Notes: generated by a model not told the origin, from the sequence alone. A stretch of 64,000 nt of DNA from Rhizobium sp. Pop5 (GCF_024721175.1 NZ_CP099399.1:992001-1056000), one strand, 5' to 3'; numbered from the stretch's first letter, positions 18,325 to 27,458 are shown. Numbers and translations are program-made.

Positions 18325-18840
18325 ATGAAAGCCATGTGCACCATCGCCGCCCTGAGCCTGCTTGCGGCTGCGTTTCCGGCAGGCGCCCAGGACAAGCAGA
18401 CGGCGGTCGCCAATTTCGTCGACAAGGACGGCAAGGAAGACGGCCGGGCGCAGCTGACAGCTGCGGCAAACGGCGGCGTTCTGATCGAAGTCGAGATATC
18501 GGGACTACCGGCGAACAAATGGGTGGCCTTCCATGTTCACGAGACCGGCCGTTGCGACGCTGCGAGCCATCATGAATCGGCGGGCGGTCATTTCAATCCC
18601 GAGAAGGCAGAACACGGAATTCTCGCCGCCAAGGGGCCGCACCCCGGCGACATGCCCAACCAATATGTCGGACAGGATGGCATGCTGAGGGCGCAGATTT
18701 TCGATACCATGGTGACGCTCGACGGCAAGACCGATGGCATCCGCGGCCGCGCATTGATGGTGCACGCCAATTCGGATGACTATCGCAGCCAGCCGTCAGG
18801 TGATGCCGGCGAAAGACTTGCCTGTGGGGTGATCCAGTAG
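18325..18840 (+). CDS. sodC: Cu/Zn superoxide dismutase, periplasmic
   Basis: 171 aa. Residues 1-21 are a signal peptide ending AGAQ, so the enzyme acts in the periplasm, converting superoxide to peroxide and oxygen. Copper and zinc ligands are visible in AFHVHETGRCD, GGHFNP and later histidines; the disulfide cysteines are in GRCD and LACGVIQ. The ATG at 18325 sits 7 nt after GGAAGGAG. An upstream in-frame start at 18205 would bury the signal peptide. It converges with mscS. Confidence 0.95.
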   Translation: MKAMCTIAALSLLAAAFPAGAQDKQTAVANFVDKDGKEDGRAQLTAAANGGVLIEVEISGLPANKWVAFHVHETGRCDAASHHESAGGHFNPEKAEHGILAAKGPHPGDMPNQYVGQDGMLRAQIFDTMVTLDGKTDGIRGRALMVHANSDDYRSQPSGDAGERLACGVIQ

Positions 18841-18847
18841 GCCAGTC

Positions 18848-19768
18848 TCATTGCCGCGTCTGCGCCGGTTTTTCGGTCGATGGCCTGCCGTTGGATTTCT
18901 TGGCCGGCGGGGCGTCTGTGTCGTTTGCCGCCGCGGCTGGATTGTAGGTGACCTGCGGATAGGGAATGGTAATGCCTTTGTCATCGAAGGCGAATTTTGC
19001 GCGCTTCACCATGTCTCGGCTGGCCTGCCACCAATCGGCTGTCTTCGCCCAATAGCGCAGGGTCACGAAGATTGCGCAATCGCCGAGACTGTCGATGAAA
19101 ACGCTTGGCGCCGGTGACGACAGGACTCGGGAATCGGCTTTGGCAAGGCCCATCAGCGTCTCCATCGCCAGATCGAGATCATCCTCATAAGCGATGCCGA
19201 TCTTCAGGTCGTTCTGCCGCGTGGCCTCGCGGCTGTAATTGGTAATCGGCGTATTCCAGAGCGTCGAATTCGGCGCCAATCGATAGAGACCGTCGCCGGT
19301 TCTGAGTTCCGTCGCAAACAATCCGATCTCGCGTACCGTGCCGGCAACGCTGCTGGTCTCGATATATTCGCCGACGCGGAATGGCCTTAGGATCAGGAGC
19401 ATGATGCCGGCTGCGATATTCTGCAGCGTTCCTTGCAGCGCCAGTCCGATCGCCAGGCCTGCCGCGCCGAGTGCGGCGATGATCGAGGCTGTCTGCACGC
19501 CGAATTGGCCGAGCACGGTAATGAACACCAGAATGAGCAGCGCATAGCGCAGCATATTGGTGAAGAACCGCGCCAGCGTTTCGTCGATGCCATGGATGCG
19601 CGATAGGCCTTCATAGGCCCAGCGGCTGGCAAAGCCGGCCAGCGCCCAGCCCACGACGAGCAGGATAACGGCCCCGAGGATGGAGAAGGAATATTGCACG
19701 GCAAGCGCGCTTGCCTGGCTGAGCGCAGTGCGCGTGGCGAGGAGGACACCGGTTGCCTGCTGTTCCAT
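18848..19768 (-). CDS. MscS-family mechanosensitive channel
   Basis: 306 aa. Membrane segments lie at about 24-48, 70-88 and 92-113; the third is the pore-lining Gly/Ala helix (AALGAAGLAIGLALQGTLQN). A beta domain (FRVGEYIETSSVAGTVREIG) and a C-terminal alpha/beta region follow, ending in a polar Pro/Lys tail. Three membrane segments match the minimal MscS layout. It should release solutes on hypo-osmotic shock. Confidence 0.93.
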   Translation of the reverse strand: MEQQATGVLLATRTALSQASALAVQYSFSILGAVILLVVGWALAGFASRWAYEGLSRIHGIDETLARFFTNMLRYALLILVFITVLGQFGVQTASIIAALGAAGLAIGLALQGTLQNIAAGIMLLILRPFRVGEYIETSSVAGTVREIGLFATELRTGDGLYRLAPNSTLWNTPITNYSREATRQNDLKIGIAYEDDLDLAMETLMGLAKADSRVLSSPAPSVFIDSLGDCAIFVTLRYWAKTADWWQASRDMVKRAKFAFDDKGITIPYPQVTYNPAAAANDTDAPPAKKSNGRPSTEKPAQTRQ

Positions 19769-19823
19769 GAGCTGACCCTGCTGTTTTTGCGTCGAGGGCT
19801 AGATGGAGCAGGTGGCGGCAGGG

Positions 19824-20354
19824 TCAACCGTCGGAAATGTCCCGAATCGCCAGCACGAAAGGTGCATTGCCATCGGCATCCGCACCGCGCCCGATTGTCC
19901 GCACGGCCGCAATCAGCCGGCCGTTGCGGCCAAGCAGTGCGTCGCCGATCTCGACAAGACGCGCATTCGGTGTCGCGAAGGGCGAGGCGACCCGCAGCCG
20001 TTGCGCCAGTGCTTCTTCGCTCTGATCCGGTGCGAGTGAAAGTGCTGCGATCAGGGCGGCCGCCGGCGATCGTGATACGCCCATCCAGCAATGAATGAGC
20101 AGCGGTGTCTCCTGCCGCCACGAAGCGGCAAAGTCGATAATCCCGCGGACATGCGTCTCGTCAGGCGCGACGAGACCACCGGTGCCCTTGAAGGTGATAT
20201 CGTTCATTGCCAACATCAGATGACGGTCGGCCGCGATCACGCCCGGCCGGTGAAAGGCCTGTTCTTTGGCGATCAGGCTGATCATGTCGCGCGCCTTATG
20301 GCGCACCGCCATTTCGGCGATACGCGCCAGCGGCGAGACGATGATGAAGGTCAC
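19824..20354 (-). CDS. Cysteine-based protein phosphatase, dual-specificity-like
   Basis: 176 aa. The phosphatase loop HCWMGVSRS fits HCx5R, with Cys89 the nucleophile and Arg95 binding phosphate. The aspartate general acid may be in VAPDETHVR. The start is GTG at 20354, whose GTGA overlaps the TGA of the HD gene upstream, so translation is coupled. It forms a trio with the HD nucleotidase and YgfZ genes. The substrate is unknown. Confidence 0.8.
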   Translation of the reverse strand: MTFIIVSPLARIAEMAVRHKARDMISLIAKEQAFHRPGVIAADRHLMLAMNDITFKGTGGLVAPDETHVRGIIDFAASWRQETPLLIHCWMGVSRSPAAALIAALSLAPDQSEEALAQRLRVASPFATPNARLVEIGDALLGRNGRLIAAVRTIGRGADADGNAPFVLAIRDISDG

Positions 20355-20959
20355 GGTCGTATCCCCCGCGCGGCGTCGATCGCCGCGAAGCGTTCGCAGA
20401 ACAGCCGCTGTGCCTCCAGGGCGGGCAGGGGCTCGATCATCAGCATGTCCTTGTTGATGCCGCGTGGCTGGCCGAAGAATTTCTGCGCCTCGGCGGGCGT
20501 GAAGCCGGCGAGCACGGTTGCCTCGAAATAGGCGGCGATCGTGTCGGCCTTCTTGATCCGTTCCTTGAGGTCGCGCGAGGGATGCGGCGGCAGGCCGAAA
20601 CGCAGGTGCACGGCGGCCTCCAGCCGCGTTTCCACCGTCTTGTACCCGCCGCCGACCACCGATTTGAACGGCGATATCATGTCGCCGATGACATATTCCG
20701 GCGCGTCGTGCAGCAGCGCCATCAGGCATTCCTCGGGCCGCGGATCGTTGAAGCGGCGAAAAATTTCCTCGACGACAAGACTGTGCTGCGCCACCGAAAA
20801 GGCATGGTCGCCTGATGTCTGGCCGTTCCAGCGGGCAACGCGCGCAAGCCCGTGGGCGATGTCGGCGAGTTCGACATCGAGCGGCGAAGGGTCGAGCAGG
20901 TCGAGCCTGCGCCCGGACAGCATGCGTTGCCAGGCGCGCGGAGCTTTCGCCGTTGTCAC
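20351..20959 (-). CDS. HD domain hydrolase, YfbR-like nucleotidase
   Basis: 202 aa. HD motifs are visible in GDHAFSVAQHSLVV and LMALLHDAPEYVIGD, and later in KADTIAAYFEA, the layout of YfbR-type 5'-deoxynucleotidases and related HD hydrolases. It overlaps both neighbours by 4 nt: its ATG with the ygfZ stop and its stop with the phosphatase GTG. Substrate specificity is inferred from family only. Confidence 0.88.
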   Translation of the reverse strand: MTTAKAPRAWQRMLSGRRLDLLDPSPLDVELADIAHGLARVARWNGQTSGDHAFSVAQHSLVVEEIFRRFNDPRPEECLMALLHDAPEYVIGDMISPFKSVVGGGYKTVETRLEAAVHLRFGLPPHPSRDLKERIKKADTIAAYFEATVLAGFTPAEAQKFFGQPRGINKDMLMIEPLPALEAQRLFCERFAAIDAARGIRP

Positions 20960-21810
20960 GCGCTGGCCTCGTCAGCGCTGGTGGGAAAGACAAGGCCGGA
21001 CCATCCCGGCAGGGCAAGGGAAACCGGCGTTTCGCCGGCGAGCAGTGGTGTATCCGCCGCCATCGCGGCGCCGGCGCGGTCGATGCGCACGATCGCAAGT
21101 CCGCTGCCGCCATCGACCGAACCGAGCGTTCCCACAGGTTTTCCCCCAGCAGTGATCTCAGTTCCCGTCGCCGGCAAAGCCGTTGTCGAGGATACCGTAA
21201 CGACGCGCCGGCGCGCAGTGCCCCGGTGCTGCATGCGCGAGACGACCTCCTGGCCGACATAACAACCCTTCCTGAAGGAGAGGCCGCCGTTCAGGTCCAT
21301 CAGCACGTCATGCGGAAAGGCGTCCTGCAGGGTAAAGTCCGGTCCCGATACCACGATGCCGAGGCTGATGCGCAGTGCGTCGTAGAGCGTCTCCGCGTCG
21401 TTGCCGTATCTTCCTGCCCGACGGGTCAGCGTAACGCCCGCCTTGGCGAAACGGCTGTCCCGGACGCCTTGGCTGTCCCGGGCGTCGTCGGCTCCCCCGC
21501 CCCAGGAAACGGTAACACCCTCTTCGGCATGCTGCGCAAGAGTGACGGCAGCACGCAATTTGTACATCGTCAGCCGTTTCAGCAGGCCATCACGCTGGCC
21601 GGCATCCGTTTCAATCGTGTAGCCGTCGCCGTCCTGCCAGATCATGAAGTCGAACAGGATCTTGCCTTGCGGCGTCAGCAGCGCTCCGGGCCGAGCCTCG
21701 CCGGGCTCGAGCGAAACGATATCGGTTGTGATCAGGTTCTGAAGGAAGGACTGGGCTTCCGTGCCGCTGACAAAGAGCAGCGAGCGATCTTTCAGGAATA
21801 CGTCTGGCAT
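20956..21810 (-). CDS. ygfZ: Folate-binding protein YgfZ
   Basis: 284 aa. The hallmark KGCYVGQEVVSR, whose cysteine is needed for function, lies near residue 180. The N-terminal region resembles the GcvT/aminomethyltransferase fold. In E. coli, YgfZ acts with tetrahydrofolate in assembly or repair of certain iron-sulfur proteins. It is the first gene of the overlapping trio with the HD nucleotidase and phosphatase. Confidence 0.93.
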   Translation of the reverse strand: MPDVFLKDRSLLFVSGTEAQSFLQNLITTDIVSLEPGEARPGALLTPQGKILFDFMIWQDGDGYTIETDAGQRDGLLKRLTMYKLRAAVTLAQHAEEGVTVSWGGGADDARDSQGVRDSRFAKAGVTLTRRAGRYGNDAETLYDALRISLGIVVSGPDFTLQDAFPHDVLMDLNGGLSFRKGCYVGQEVVSRMQHRGTARRRVVTVSSTTALPATGTEITAGGKPVGTLGSVDGGSGLAIVRIDRAGAAMAADTPLLAGETPVSLALPGWSGLVFPTSADEASA

Positions 21811-21908
21811 GGCGGAACCCGTCGCGTTGGTTATCGCTCAGAGGTATGTCTTTGCAGGATGGATCGCAAGCGCCACACAGCATGCAAAAGGCGCAAGCGA
21901 GATCGGCG

Positions 21909-22667
21909 TCAGTCGCCAGCGGTGAAGAATTTCCACTTGCCGTCAGGCGTGATGCCAACGCGGTAGAAATTATACCCGCCGAATTCCTGCATGTCGGAAA
22001 GATCGCCTGCCGTAACGATGCGCAGCAGCTCGACGCGCTCCGGCGGCGTCAGCGACTTGAGATCCTTTTCGGCAAAATAGGGCCAGACATACATGTCATC
22101 GGGGGTGCCCTGGCCGACATGCACGAAGCCTGTCGAGACGATGTCGAGCATGATGGCGAGAATCTCGTCTCCATCGGGGTCGCCGGAGAGATCCTTGAGG
22201 GTCCCAATCGGATCTTCGGTCGGCTCGCCCACAGTGACCTGCGTCTGGTCCGCGCCGGTGCCCATCAAGGGCCGCAGCCGCTCGAGATCGCCGGAGGCGG
22301 CCGCTTCGACGATCTGCTCGCGCATCTTGCGAACCGGTTCGGGCGCCTTGCTAATATCGTAGATTACCTCGACGGGCTTGGAATTATCCTGAGCACCCGG
22401 CGTCTTGTCGACACCCTGGTTGTTCTGGCTTTTGACCAGCGGATCGGCCATGGGAACGCCGGAAGCGGCTCCGCCTTGCGGCTGGCTCTGCCCTTGAGTG
22501 TTCCCCGGTGCAGCCGGAGTGTCGTTGGCCGCCTGGCCGGGGATCTTGTGCAGTTCGGAAAGCGCGTATGCTGCAGGCGCCAAGAAAACATTACCGGCGG
22601 CAAGGCTGACCGCAAGCAGCACCGGCGCGAGCGGAATTCGCGAAACTTTCTCTTTACCGGTGCGCAT
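21909..22667 (-). CDS. Exported protein of unknown function
   Basis: 252 aa. A basic start and hydrophobic stretch (about 8-33) ending AAYALSE make a signal peptide. Residues 40-90 are Gln/Pro/Gly-rich; the C-terminal half (about 100-252) is a folded domain with ISKAPEPVRKMREQIVEAA and VGQGTPDDMYVWPYF. I recall similar proteins only in Rhizobiales, without assigned function. Its stop is 98 bp from the ygfZ start, and the 85-aa gene upstream has an 18-bp gap. Confidence 0.8.
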   Translation of the reverse strand: MRTGKEKVSRIPLAPVLLAVSLAAGNVFLAPAAYALSELHKIPGQAANDTPAAPGNTQGQSQPQGGAASGVPMADPLVKSQNNQGVDKTPGAQDNSKPVEVIYDISKAPEPVRKMREQIVEAAASGDLERLRPLMGTGADQTQVTVGEPTEDPIGTLKDLSGDPDGDEILAIMLDIVSTGFVHVGQGTPDDMYVWPYFAEKDLKSLTPPERVELLRIVTAGDLSDMQEFGGYNFYRVGITPDGKWKFFTAGD

Positions 22668-22685
22668 CGAACTCTCTGATATTGG

Positions 22686-22943
22686 TTATTGCAGGGTGCG
22701 GTTGGCGGAGAATTCGCCGGCAAGCATGCGGTCGCGCAGCGAATCGAGCAGGGCTTCGGCGCTGCTCTCCCCATGCAGTCTGATCGTCTCGCGCAACGCA
22801 TGCGCAATGGCGGCATCGGCAATGATTTCAGGCTCGATTCCGTCGGCCATGCCGTCGGCCCAAGCCTCGTTCTGGTACTCCAGAGCCGCCTGCATCTTCT
22901 CGTGGACGATCATGTCGTCGATGTCGTTGAGGCTTGCTTCCAT
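22686..22943 (-). CDS. Small acidic protein, unknown
   Basis: 85 aa, acidic and probably all helical (MEASLNDIDDMIVHEKMQAA...). The ATG at 22943 has GAGGA 7 nt upstream and is preferred to an ATG at 22967. It precedes the exported protein gene by 18 bp, so the two are probably cotranscribed. A CtrA-like box lies 93 bp upstream. No known motif was recognised. Confidence 0.7.
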   Translation of the reverse strand: MEASLNDIDDMIVHEKMQAALEYQNEAWADGMADGIEPEIIADAAIAHALRETIRLHGESSAEALLDSLRDRMLAGEFSANRTLQ

Positions 22944-23035
22944 TGTCTTTTCCTCAGAACTTCTCATGTCTTACTGCACCGTTAACAACACTAACAGCCT
23001 TTTCCCAAAACGACACGTCCGCATGCGAAAACAGG

Positions 23036-23050
23036 TTAATTATACGTTAA
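23036..23050. promoter_or_regulatory. CtrA-like box before the 85-aa gene
   Basis: TTAA TTATACG TTAA is an exact TTAA-N7-TTAA match, overlapping the stop of the TIGR02301 gene and 93 bp before the 85-aa gene. Sequence match only. Confidence 0.4.
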
Positions 23051-23469
23051 TTTCCAAAGCGCGAAGTAATTTCTGTGGCGAGTGTTGCACCTTCGTTACG
23101 GTAGCGCTCTTCTGCCACGATGGCCGCCGCGGTGCAATCCGTATAGACCGAGGCAAAGGCGCGATAGCCGCGATTGAAGGCTGCAGTGAGCTTTTCCTTG
23201 CGCTGCGGCTCGTTGCCGGTCTCCGAATCGAGCAGTTGCTGCATGCCCTTTCGCCACTCGTCACCGTCAGGCGCCTTGCAAAGTATCCTCAGATAATGAA
23301 CCGAACCCAGTACCTCGGCGAGCCTCGCCAGCTTGTCGTCGTAGGGCACGATTACGGCAGCCGGTGGCTGAGTTTCCTCCACCGGCGGAGGCGCCGCATT
23401 CTTGCCTTGGGCCAGCGTGGGGCCGGCCAGGACGAGCAGGGACAGGAAAACGCGCCGAACGGGAATCAT
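23047..23469 (-). CDS. TIGR02301-like exported protein
   Basis: 140 aa. Residues 1-20 form a signal peptide (MIPVRRVFLSLLVLAGPTLA). The mature part starts Pro-rich, then has LAEVLGSVHYLRILCKAPD and FNRGYRAFASVYTDCTAAA; two cysteines may pair. The pattern matches my memory of TIGR02301, a Rhizobiales family of unknown role. The ATG at 23469 was chosen because it starts the signal peptide. Downstream of the Nudix gene by 58 bp. Confidence 0.75.
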   Translation of the reverse strand: MIPVRRVFLSLLVLAGPTLAQGKNAAPPPVEETQPPAAVIVPYDDKLARLAEVLGSVHYLRILCKAPDGDEWRKGMQQLLDSETGNEPQRKEKLTAAFNRGYRAFASVYTDCTAAAIVAEERYRNEGATLATEITSRFGN

Positions 23470-23527
23470 GTTCCTAGTTGATACGCTGAGCATGACAGCA
23501 ACAAGGCACCCTGCCAAATTTCCACTT

Positions 23528-23944
23528 CTATTCGCCGCTCGCCAGTCGCTCCGCGCATTCGAGCACGCTCTGCGGCACCGGCAGTCTGCGGATTTCCTCC
23601 AGCGTATACCAGCCGAGGGCGGCGGCATCGTCGGCAGCCTCTGCCTCTGCATCCCTATCCGCGTCGACGCAAAAGACCGACAGCAGGAAATGACTGCTGA
23701 CGCTGCCGTCGGCAGCGTGAGTCTTCAGGTCATATGTCGAAAACAAACGCGGATTGCGTACCGAGATACCCGTTTCCTCATGGAATTCCCGCAGCGCCGT
23801 CTGCTCCGGCGTCTCGCCCGGCTCGGCCCGCCCTCCCGGAAAGGCATACATGTCGGCGGAAGGCGGATTGCGCCGCAACACCAGAAGGAATCGTCCGTCG
23901 CGTTCGAGAATGGCTGAGGAGGCGGCTTTGGCGGTGAAGGTCAT
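23528..23944 (-). CDS. Nudix hydrolase
   Basis: 138 aa, one Nudix domain. The Nudix box is complete (GGRAEPGE, then REFHEETGI), giving the Mg-binding glutamates. Nudix enzymes hydrolyse nucleoside diphosphates linked to another group; the substrate is not predictable. The ATG at 23944 is used; an ATG 45 nt upstream has a poorly spaced ribosome site. It is divergent from ynfA. Confidence 0.9.
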   Translation of the reverse strand: MTFTAKAASSAILERDGRFLLVLRRNPPSADMYAFPGGRAEPGETPEQTALREFHEETGISVRNPRLFSTYDLKTHAADGSVSSHFLLSVFCVDADRDAEAEAADDAAALGWYTLEEIRRLPVPQSVLECAERLASGE

Positions 23945-24064
23945 AAGGTTGCTCTTGCGCTGATCGCCCATCCTATCCGATGAGCCGATATTTGCATGCC
24001 ACCGCTGCTTTGCTTCCCCAGTTTTCGTGAGGATAGTGATGGCGGGGATTCGAAAGGTGCTTCC

Positions 24065-24385
24065 GTGACCTACATCGTCTACGCCTTCGCCGCGATCTTC
24101 GAGATCGCCGGCTGCTTTGCCTTCTGGGCGTGGCTGAAGCTCGAAAAGCCGATCTGGTGGCTGGCGCCGGGCATGGTCTCGCTCGCGCTTTTTGCCTGGC
24201 TTTTGACGCTGACGCCGAGCGAGGCCGCCGGTCGCACTTACGCCGCCTATGGCGGCATCTACATCGTCGCTTCGCTGCTTTGGCTCTGGCTCATCGAAGC
24301 CCGCACGCCGGACCGTTACGATATCGGCGGCGCCTTGATCTGCCTCGCCGGCGCCAGCCTCATCCTGTTCGCACCGAGAGGCTGA
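24065..24385 (+). CDS. ynfA: YnfA/UPF0060 small membrane protein
   Basis: 106 aa with four hydrophobic segments, the usual UPF0060 length and pattern ([19 protein letters not shown], then [17 protein letters not shown], and a DRYDIGGA turn). Related to small multidrug-resistance proteins, but function is not settled. The start is GTG at 24065 with GAAAGG 7 nt upstream. It precedes the HMCES-like gene by 41 bp. Confidence 0.92.
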   Translation: MTYIVYAFAAIFEIAGCFAFWAWLKLEKPIWWLAPGMVSLALFAWLLTLTPSEAAGRTYAAYGGIYIVASLLWLWLIEARTPDRYDIGGALICLAGASLILFAPRG

Positions 24386-24426
24386 GGCGGCTTGACCGGG
24401 TAGGCGTCGGGTGCAAAGACAGGCCG

Positions 24427-25191
24427 ATGTGTGGACGTTTCGCCCTGACAAGCCCCATTGCCGACCTGCGCGACTTCTTCTCCGGTCTCGATCTCGATGA
24501 TTTTCCGGCGCGCTACAACATCGCGCCGACGCAACCGATCCTCGTCGTTATTTCGGGCGAGGGCAGGGAGCAAGGCAGCAACCTGCCTGATCGCCGCGCC
24601 GTACTCGTGCGTTGGGGGCTGACGCCCGCCTGGGTCAAGGACCCGAAAGATTTCCCATTGCTGATCAACGCCCGTGCCGAGACCGCAATCGGCAAAGCGT
24701 CCTTCCGCGCGGCGATGCGCCATCGCCGCGTGCTGATCCCGGCCTCCGGCTTTTATGAATGGCATCGCCCTTCCAAGGAAAGCGGGGAGAGGCCGCAAGC
24801 CTATTGGATCAGGCCGCGTCGGGGCGGGGTCGTTGCCTTTGCCGGGCTGATGGAGACATGGTCCTCGGCCGACGGTTCCGAGGTCGATACCGGCGCGATC
24901 CTGACGACCGCGGCCAATTCCGGCATTTCAGCGATCCACGATCGCATGCCCGTCGTCATCAAGCCGGAGGATTTCACGCGCTGGCTCGATTGCAAGACGC
25001 AGGAACCGCGCGAGGTAGCTGACCTTATGCGGCCCGTGCAGGACGATTTTTTCGAGGCGGTGCCGGTTTCCGACAAGGTCAACAAGGTTGCCAATATGGG
25101 ACCCGACCTGCAGGAGCCGGTCACCATCGAAAAGCCGCTCAAGGCGCCGGAAAAGCAAAGGCCCGATGACGGCCAGCTCAGCTTCTTCTGA
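24427..25191 (+). CDS. SOS response-associated peptidase (YedK/HMCES family)
   Basis: 254 aa. Family proteins crosslink to abasic sites in single-stranded DNA through Cys2. All key parts are seen: MCGRFALT with Cys2, the asparagine in INARAET, the glutamate in SGFYEW and the histidine in IHDRMPVV. The ATG at 24427 must be the start because Cys2 has to be N-terminal. The basic C-terminus ends QLSFF. It lies just after ynfA; no LexA-type box was recognised. Confidence 0.94.
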   Translation: MCGRFALTSPIADLRDFFSGLDLDDFPARYNIAPTQPILVVISGEGREQGSNLPDRRAVLVRWGLTPAWVKDPKDFPLLINARAETAIGKASFRAAMRHRRVLIPASGFYEWHRPSKESGERPQAYWIRPRRGGVVAFAGLMETWSSADGSEVDTGAILTTAANSGISAIHDRMPVVIKPEDFTRWLDCKTQEPREVADLMRPVQDDFFEAVPVSDKVNKVANMGPDLQEPVTIEKPLKAPEKQRPDDGQLSFF

Positions 25192-25416
25192 AGGTATCGG
25201 CCCGCTGATGCCGGCCACGTCTAGAGGCCGGCCGGATGCGGGCGTTTCGCGGACGGCACCGGTGCGCATCCGCTTGCTTCATCTGGTTTGTCGGGTTGGC
25301 ATGTCGCAAGGCATTGTCTTGAGGCTTCTGACGGCAGGCCTCGTCATTCACATCGTCAGCGGCGCCTAACGCATATTACCCAAAAGCGCACCGAGGTCGG
25401 ACCTAAGCGTTGCGCT

Positions 25417-25575
25417 TCAAGCGGACTTCTTGACGCTGCCCGGCTTGTTCTTGGTCATGAGCGAGGCTGCGGCGACGGCCTTCAGGGCGACCGGGCGATA
25501 GTTGGCGCTGAGGTCGGGTTTGGCCGCCTGTTGCTCGCCGCTACTGCTCTTCTTCGTGGTCACGATACTCTCCAT
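25417..25575 (-). CDS. Small basic protein, hypothetical
   Basis: 52 aa, basic and polar (MESIVTTKKSSSGEQQAAKP..., ending GSVKKSA). No domain recognised. The ATG at 25575 has a weak GGGAAG upstream. The codon use is ordinary for the window, and the frame stands alone between two intergenic stretches. It could be a real small protein or a chance frame. Confidence 0.5.
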   Translation of the reverse strand: MESIVTTKKSSSGEQQAAKPDLSANYRPVALKAVAAASLMTKNKPGSVKKSA

Positions 25576-25899
25576 TACTTGGTTCTTCCCTAGTGATTTT
25601 ATGTTTTGCTGTTTCGTCATAAATAGCGACAAATCAGAGGCGTAGCCTATCAGGATTTGTAACTGCGCACCATAATTCGCGAGGCTTAACTGAAGCCTAC
25701 GTTGGTTAATACTTACTGAAGGAAGCGGTTCCGATAAAAGTGCACAGCGGTTTTTCTGGGGAAAACGCTGACCTGTTTTCCCGGTAAAAGCCCACGCCCT
25801 TCCCCGGGAGCAACGCACGCTTGTCCCGTGAATCAGAATGAAGAGAGGGAAAGAGAGAAGCATTTCCGTCATGCGGAGAAATCGGGAAATGCTCGAAGG
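25576..25899. other. AT-richer intergenic region before the small basic gene
   Basis: 324 bp with no gene I can support. The part nearest 25575 is A+T-rich and probably holds a minus-strand promoter. AAAAGTGCACAGCGGTTTTT at 25736-25755 resembles the core of a dispersed repeat also present at 32541-32604. Confidence 0.4.
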
Positions 25900-26745
25900 T
25901 CAGATATGCCGGCCGATATCGTCGTCGCCGACGCCGGGTTCCTCGATCGTCAGGGTCCCGTATTTCCGACGCCATCTGCGCGCGCCAAAGGGAAGCGATA
26001 CGAGATAGGCGGCGACGGTAAAGACCATCACCTCCCAAGTGTAGCTCATCAAGAGAGCCACGTAGAGCACGACGCCAAGCATCATCGGCAGGACGAGATC
26101 GCGTCGCAACCGATTGCCTTCCGATTTGCCCGACCAGACCGGCAGCCGGCTGATCAGCAGGAAGGCGATGGCGACCGTGTAGATCGATGAAATGAAGGCG
26201 AAGGTGCGGTCGGTCGCAAGCCCAAGGAAGCCGAGATAGACCGGCAACAGCACCAGCATGGCGCCGGCCGGCGCCGGCACGCCGACGAAATATTCCGATT
26301 GCCAGCTCGCCTTGTTCTCGCGTTCGGCCATGACATTGAAGCGAGCAAGGCGAAGCCCGGCGGCGATCGCATAGATCAACGCGGCGATCCAGCCGAGGGA
26401 GCGCGCTTGGTCAAGCGCGAAGACATAGACGACGAGGGCGGGCGCCACGCCGAAATTGACGATGTCGGCAAGCGAGTCCATCTGCGCGCCGAACTTCGAA
26501 GTCGCCTTCATCAGCCGCGCCACGCGCCCGTCGATGCCGTCAAGGAAGGCAGCAAGCAGCACCATGGCGACGGCGAGCTCGTAGCGGTTTTCGAAAGCGA
26601 GCCGGATGCCGGTCAGCCCGGCGCAAATCGCCAGAATGGTGATGAGGTTCGGAACGACGAGCCGGAGCGGAATTTCGCGCAGACGCGGACCTCGGGCAGA
26701 ATCATCCGGTCCGTTGGGCTCGAAGGGCGGAAAGGGCGTTTCCAT
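25900..26745 (-). CDS. pssA: CDP-diacylglycerol-serine O-phosphatidyltransferase
   Basis: 281 aa, multi-pass membrane protein. It makes phosphatidylserine, the precursor of phosphatidylethanolamine. The CDP-alcohol transferase signature DGx2ARx8-9Gx3Dx3D is complete (DGRVAR, then GAQMDSLAD). About eight hydrophobic segments follow. The ATG at 26745 has GGAG 6 nt upstream; a TTG four codons earlier is less likely. psd ends 14 bp upstream, so psd and pssA form one operon. Confidence 0.95.
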   Translation of the reverse strand: METPFPPFEPNGPDDSARGPRLREIPLRLVVPNLITILAICAGLTGIRLAFENRYELAVAMVLLAAFLDGIDGRVARLMKATSKFGAQMDSLADIVNFGVAPALVVYVFALDQARSLGWIAALIYAIAAGLRLARFNVMAERENKASWQSEYFVGVPAPAGAMLVLLPVYLGFLGLATDRTFAFISSIYTVAIAFLLISRLPVWSGKSEGNRLRRDLVLPMMLGVVLYVALLMSYTWEVMVFTVAAYLVSLPFGARRWRRKYGTLTIEEPGVGDDDIGRHI

Positions 26746-26759
26746 ATCGCGCTCCAATC

Positions 26760-27458
26760 TTAGCTGCGGCGGCTGATGACGGGCCCCTTGGCCGAAGCGA
26801 ATTCAGCAATGACCGTTTCGCCGGCAACCGCCGTCTGGCCGAGCGAGACGCGCGGCGCAGCACCGGCGGGCAGGAACACGTCAAGCCGCGAACCGAACCG
26901 GATCAGCCCGAAGCGCTCGCCGGCATCCAACGGTTCGTTGGCATTGGCCCAGCAGAGGATGCGCCGCGCCACGAGGCCGGCGATCTGGACGACGCCGATC
27001 TGGCCGTGGCGGGTTTCGATCACCAGCCCGTTGCGTTCGTTGTCTTCGCTTGCCTTGTCGAGCTCGGCATTGACGAAGCTGCCGGAGCGGTAATTGATGC
27101 TGACGATGCGTCCGCGCATCGGCGCCCGGTTCACATGGCAATTGAAGACGTTCATGAAAACCGAGATGCGCAGCATCGGCTCGGAACCGAGGTTGAGCTC
27201 GGCCGGCGGGGTGACCATCTGAATCGCCGAGACCTTGCCGTCGGCAGGCGAGATCACCAGGTCGTCGTCCTGCGGGGTCACACGCTCCGGATCGCGGAAG
27301 AAATAGGCGCACCAGAGCGTGAAGATCATGCCGATCCAGAAGAGCGGCTTGAAGATCCACCCCAAAACCAACGATGCGACGAAGAAGGCGGCGACGAAGG
27401 GATAGCCCTCCTTGTGCACGGGGACGATCGTGTTGCGAACCGTGTTGAGCAGGCTCAT
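26760..27458 (-). CDS. psd: Phosphatidylserine decarboxylase, short form
   Basis: 232 aa. It decarboxylates phosphatidylserine to phosphatidylethanolamine. Two N-terminal hydrophobic stretches (about 20-50) anchor it; [11 protein letters not shown] and [15 protein letters not shown] are conserved. The self-cleavage site that yields the pyruvoyl group is Gly-Ser in [11 protein letters not shown]. The short, single-subunit-precursor type is usual in rhizobia. It is upstream of pssA. Confidence 0.95.
   Translation of the reverse strand: MSLLNTVRNTIVPVHKEGYPFVAAFFVASLVLGWIFKPLFWIGMIFTLWCAYFFRDPERVTPQDDDLVISPADGKVSAIQMVTPPAELNLGSEPMLRISVFMNVFNCHVNRAPMRGRIVSINYRSGSFVNAELDKASEDNERNGLVIETRHGQIGVVQIAGLVARRILCWANANEPLDAGERFGLIRFGSRLDVFLPAGAAPRVSLGQTAVAGETVIAEFASAKGPVISRRS

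Noticed and set aside
25208..25369. A short frame of about 53 codons downstream of the HMCES-like gene
   Set aside because: No ribosome site, no domain, and composition like non-coding DNA.
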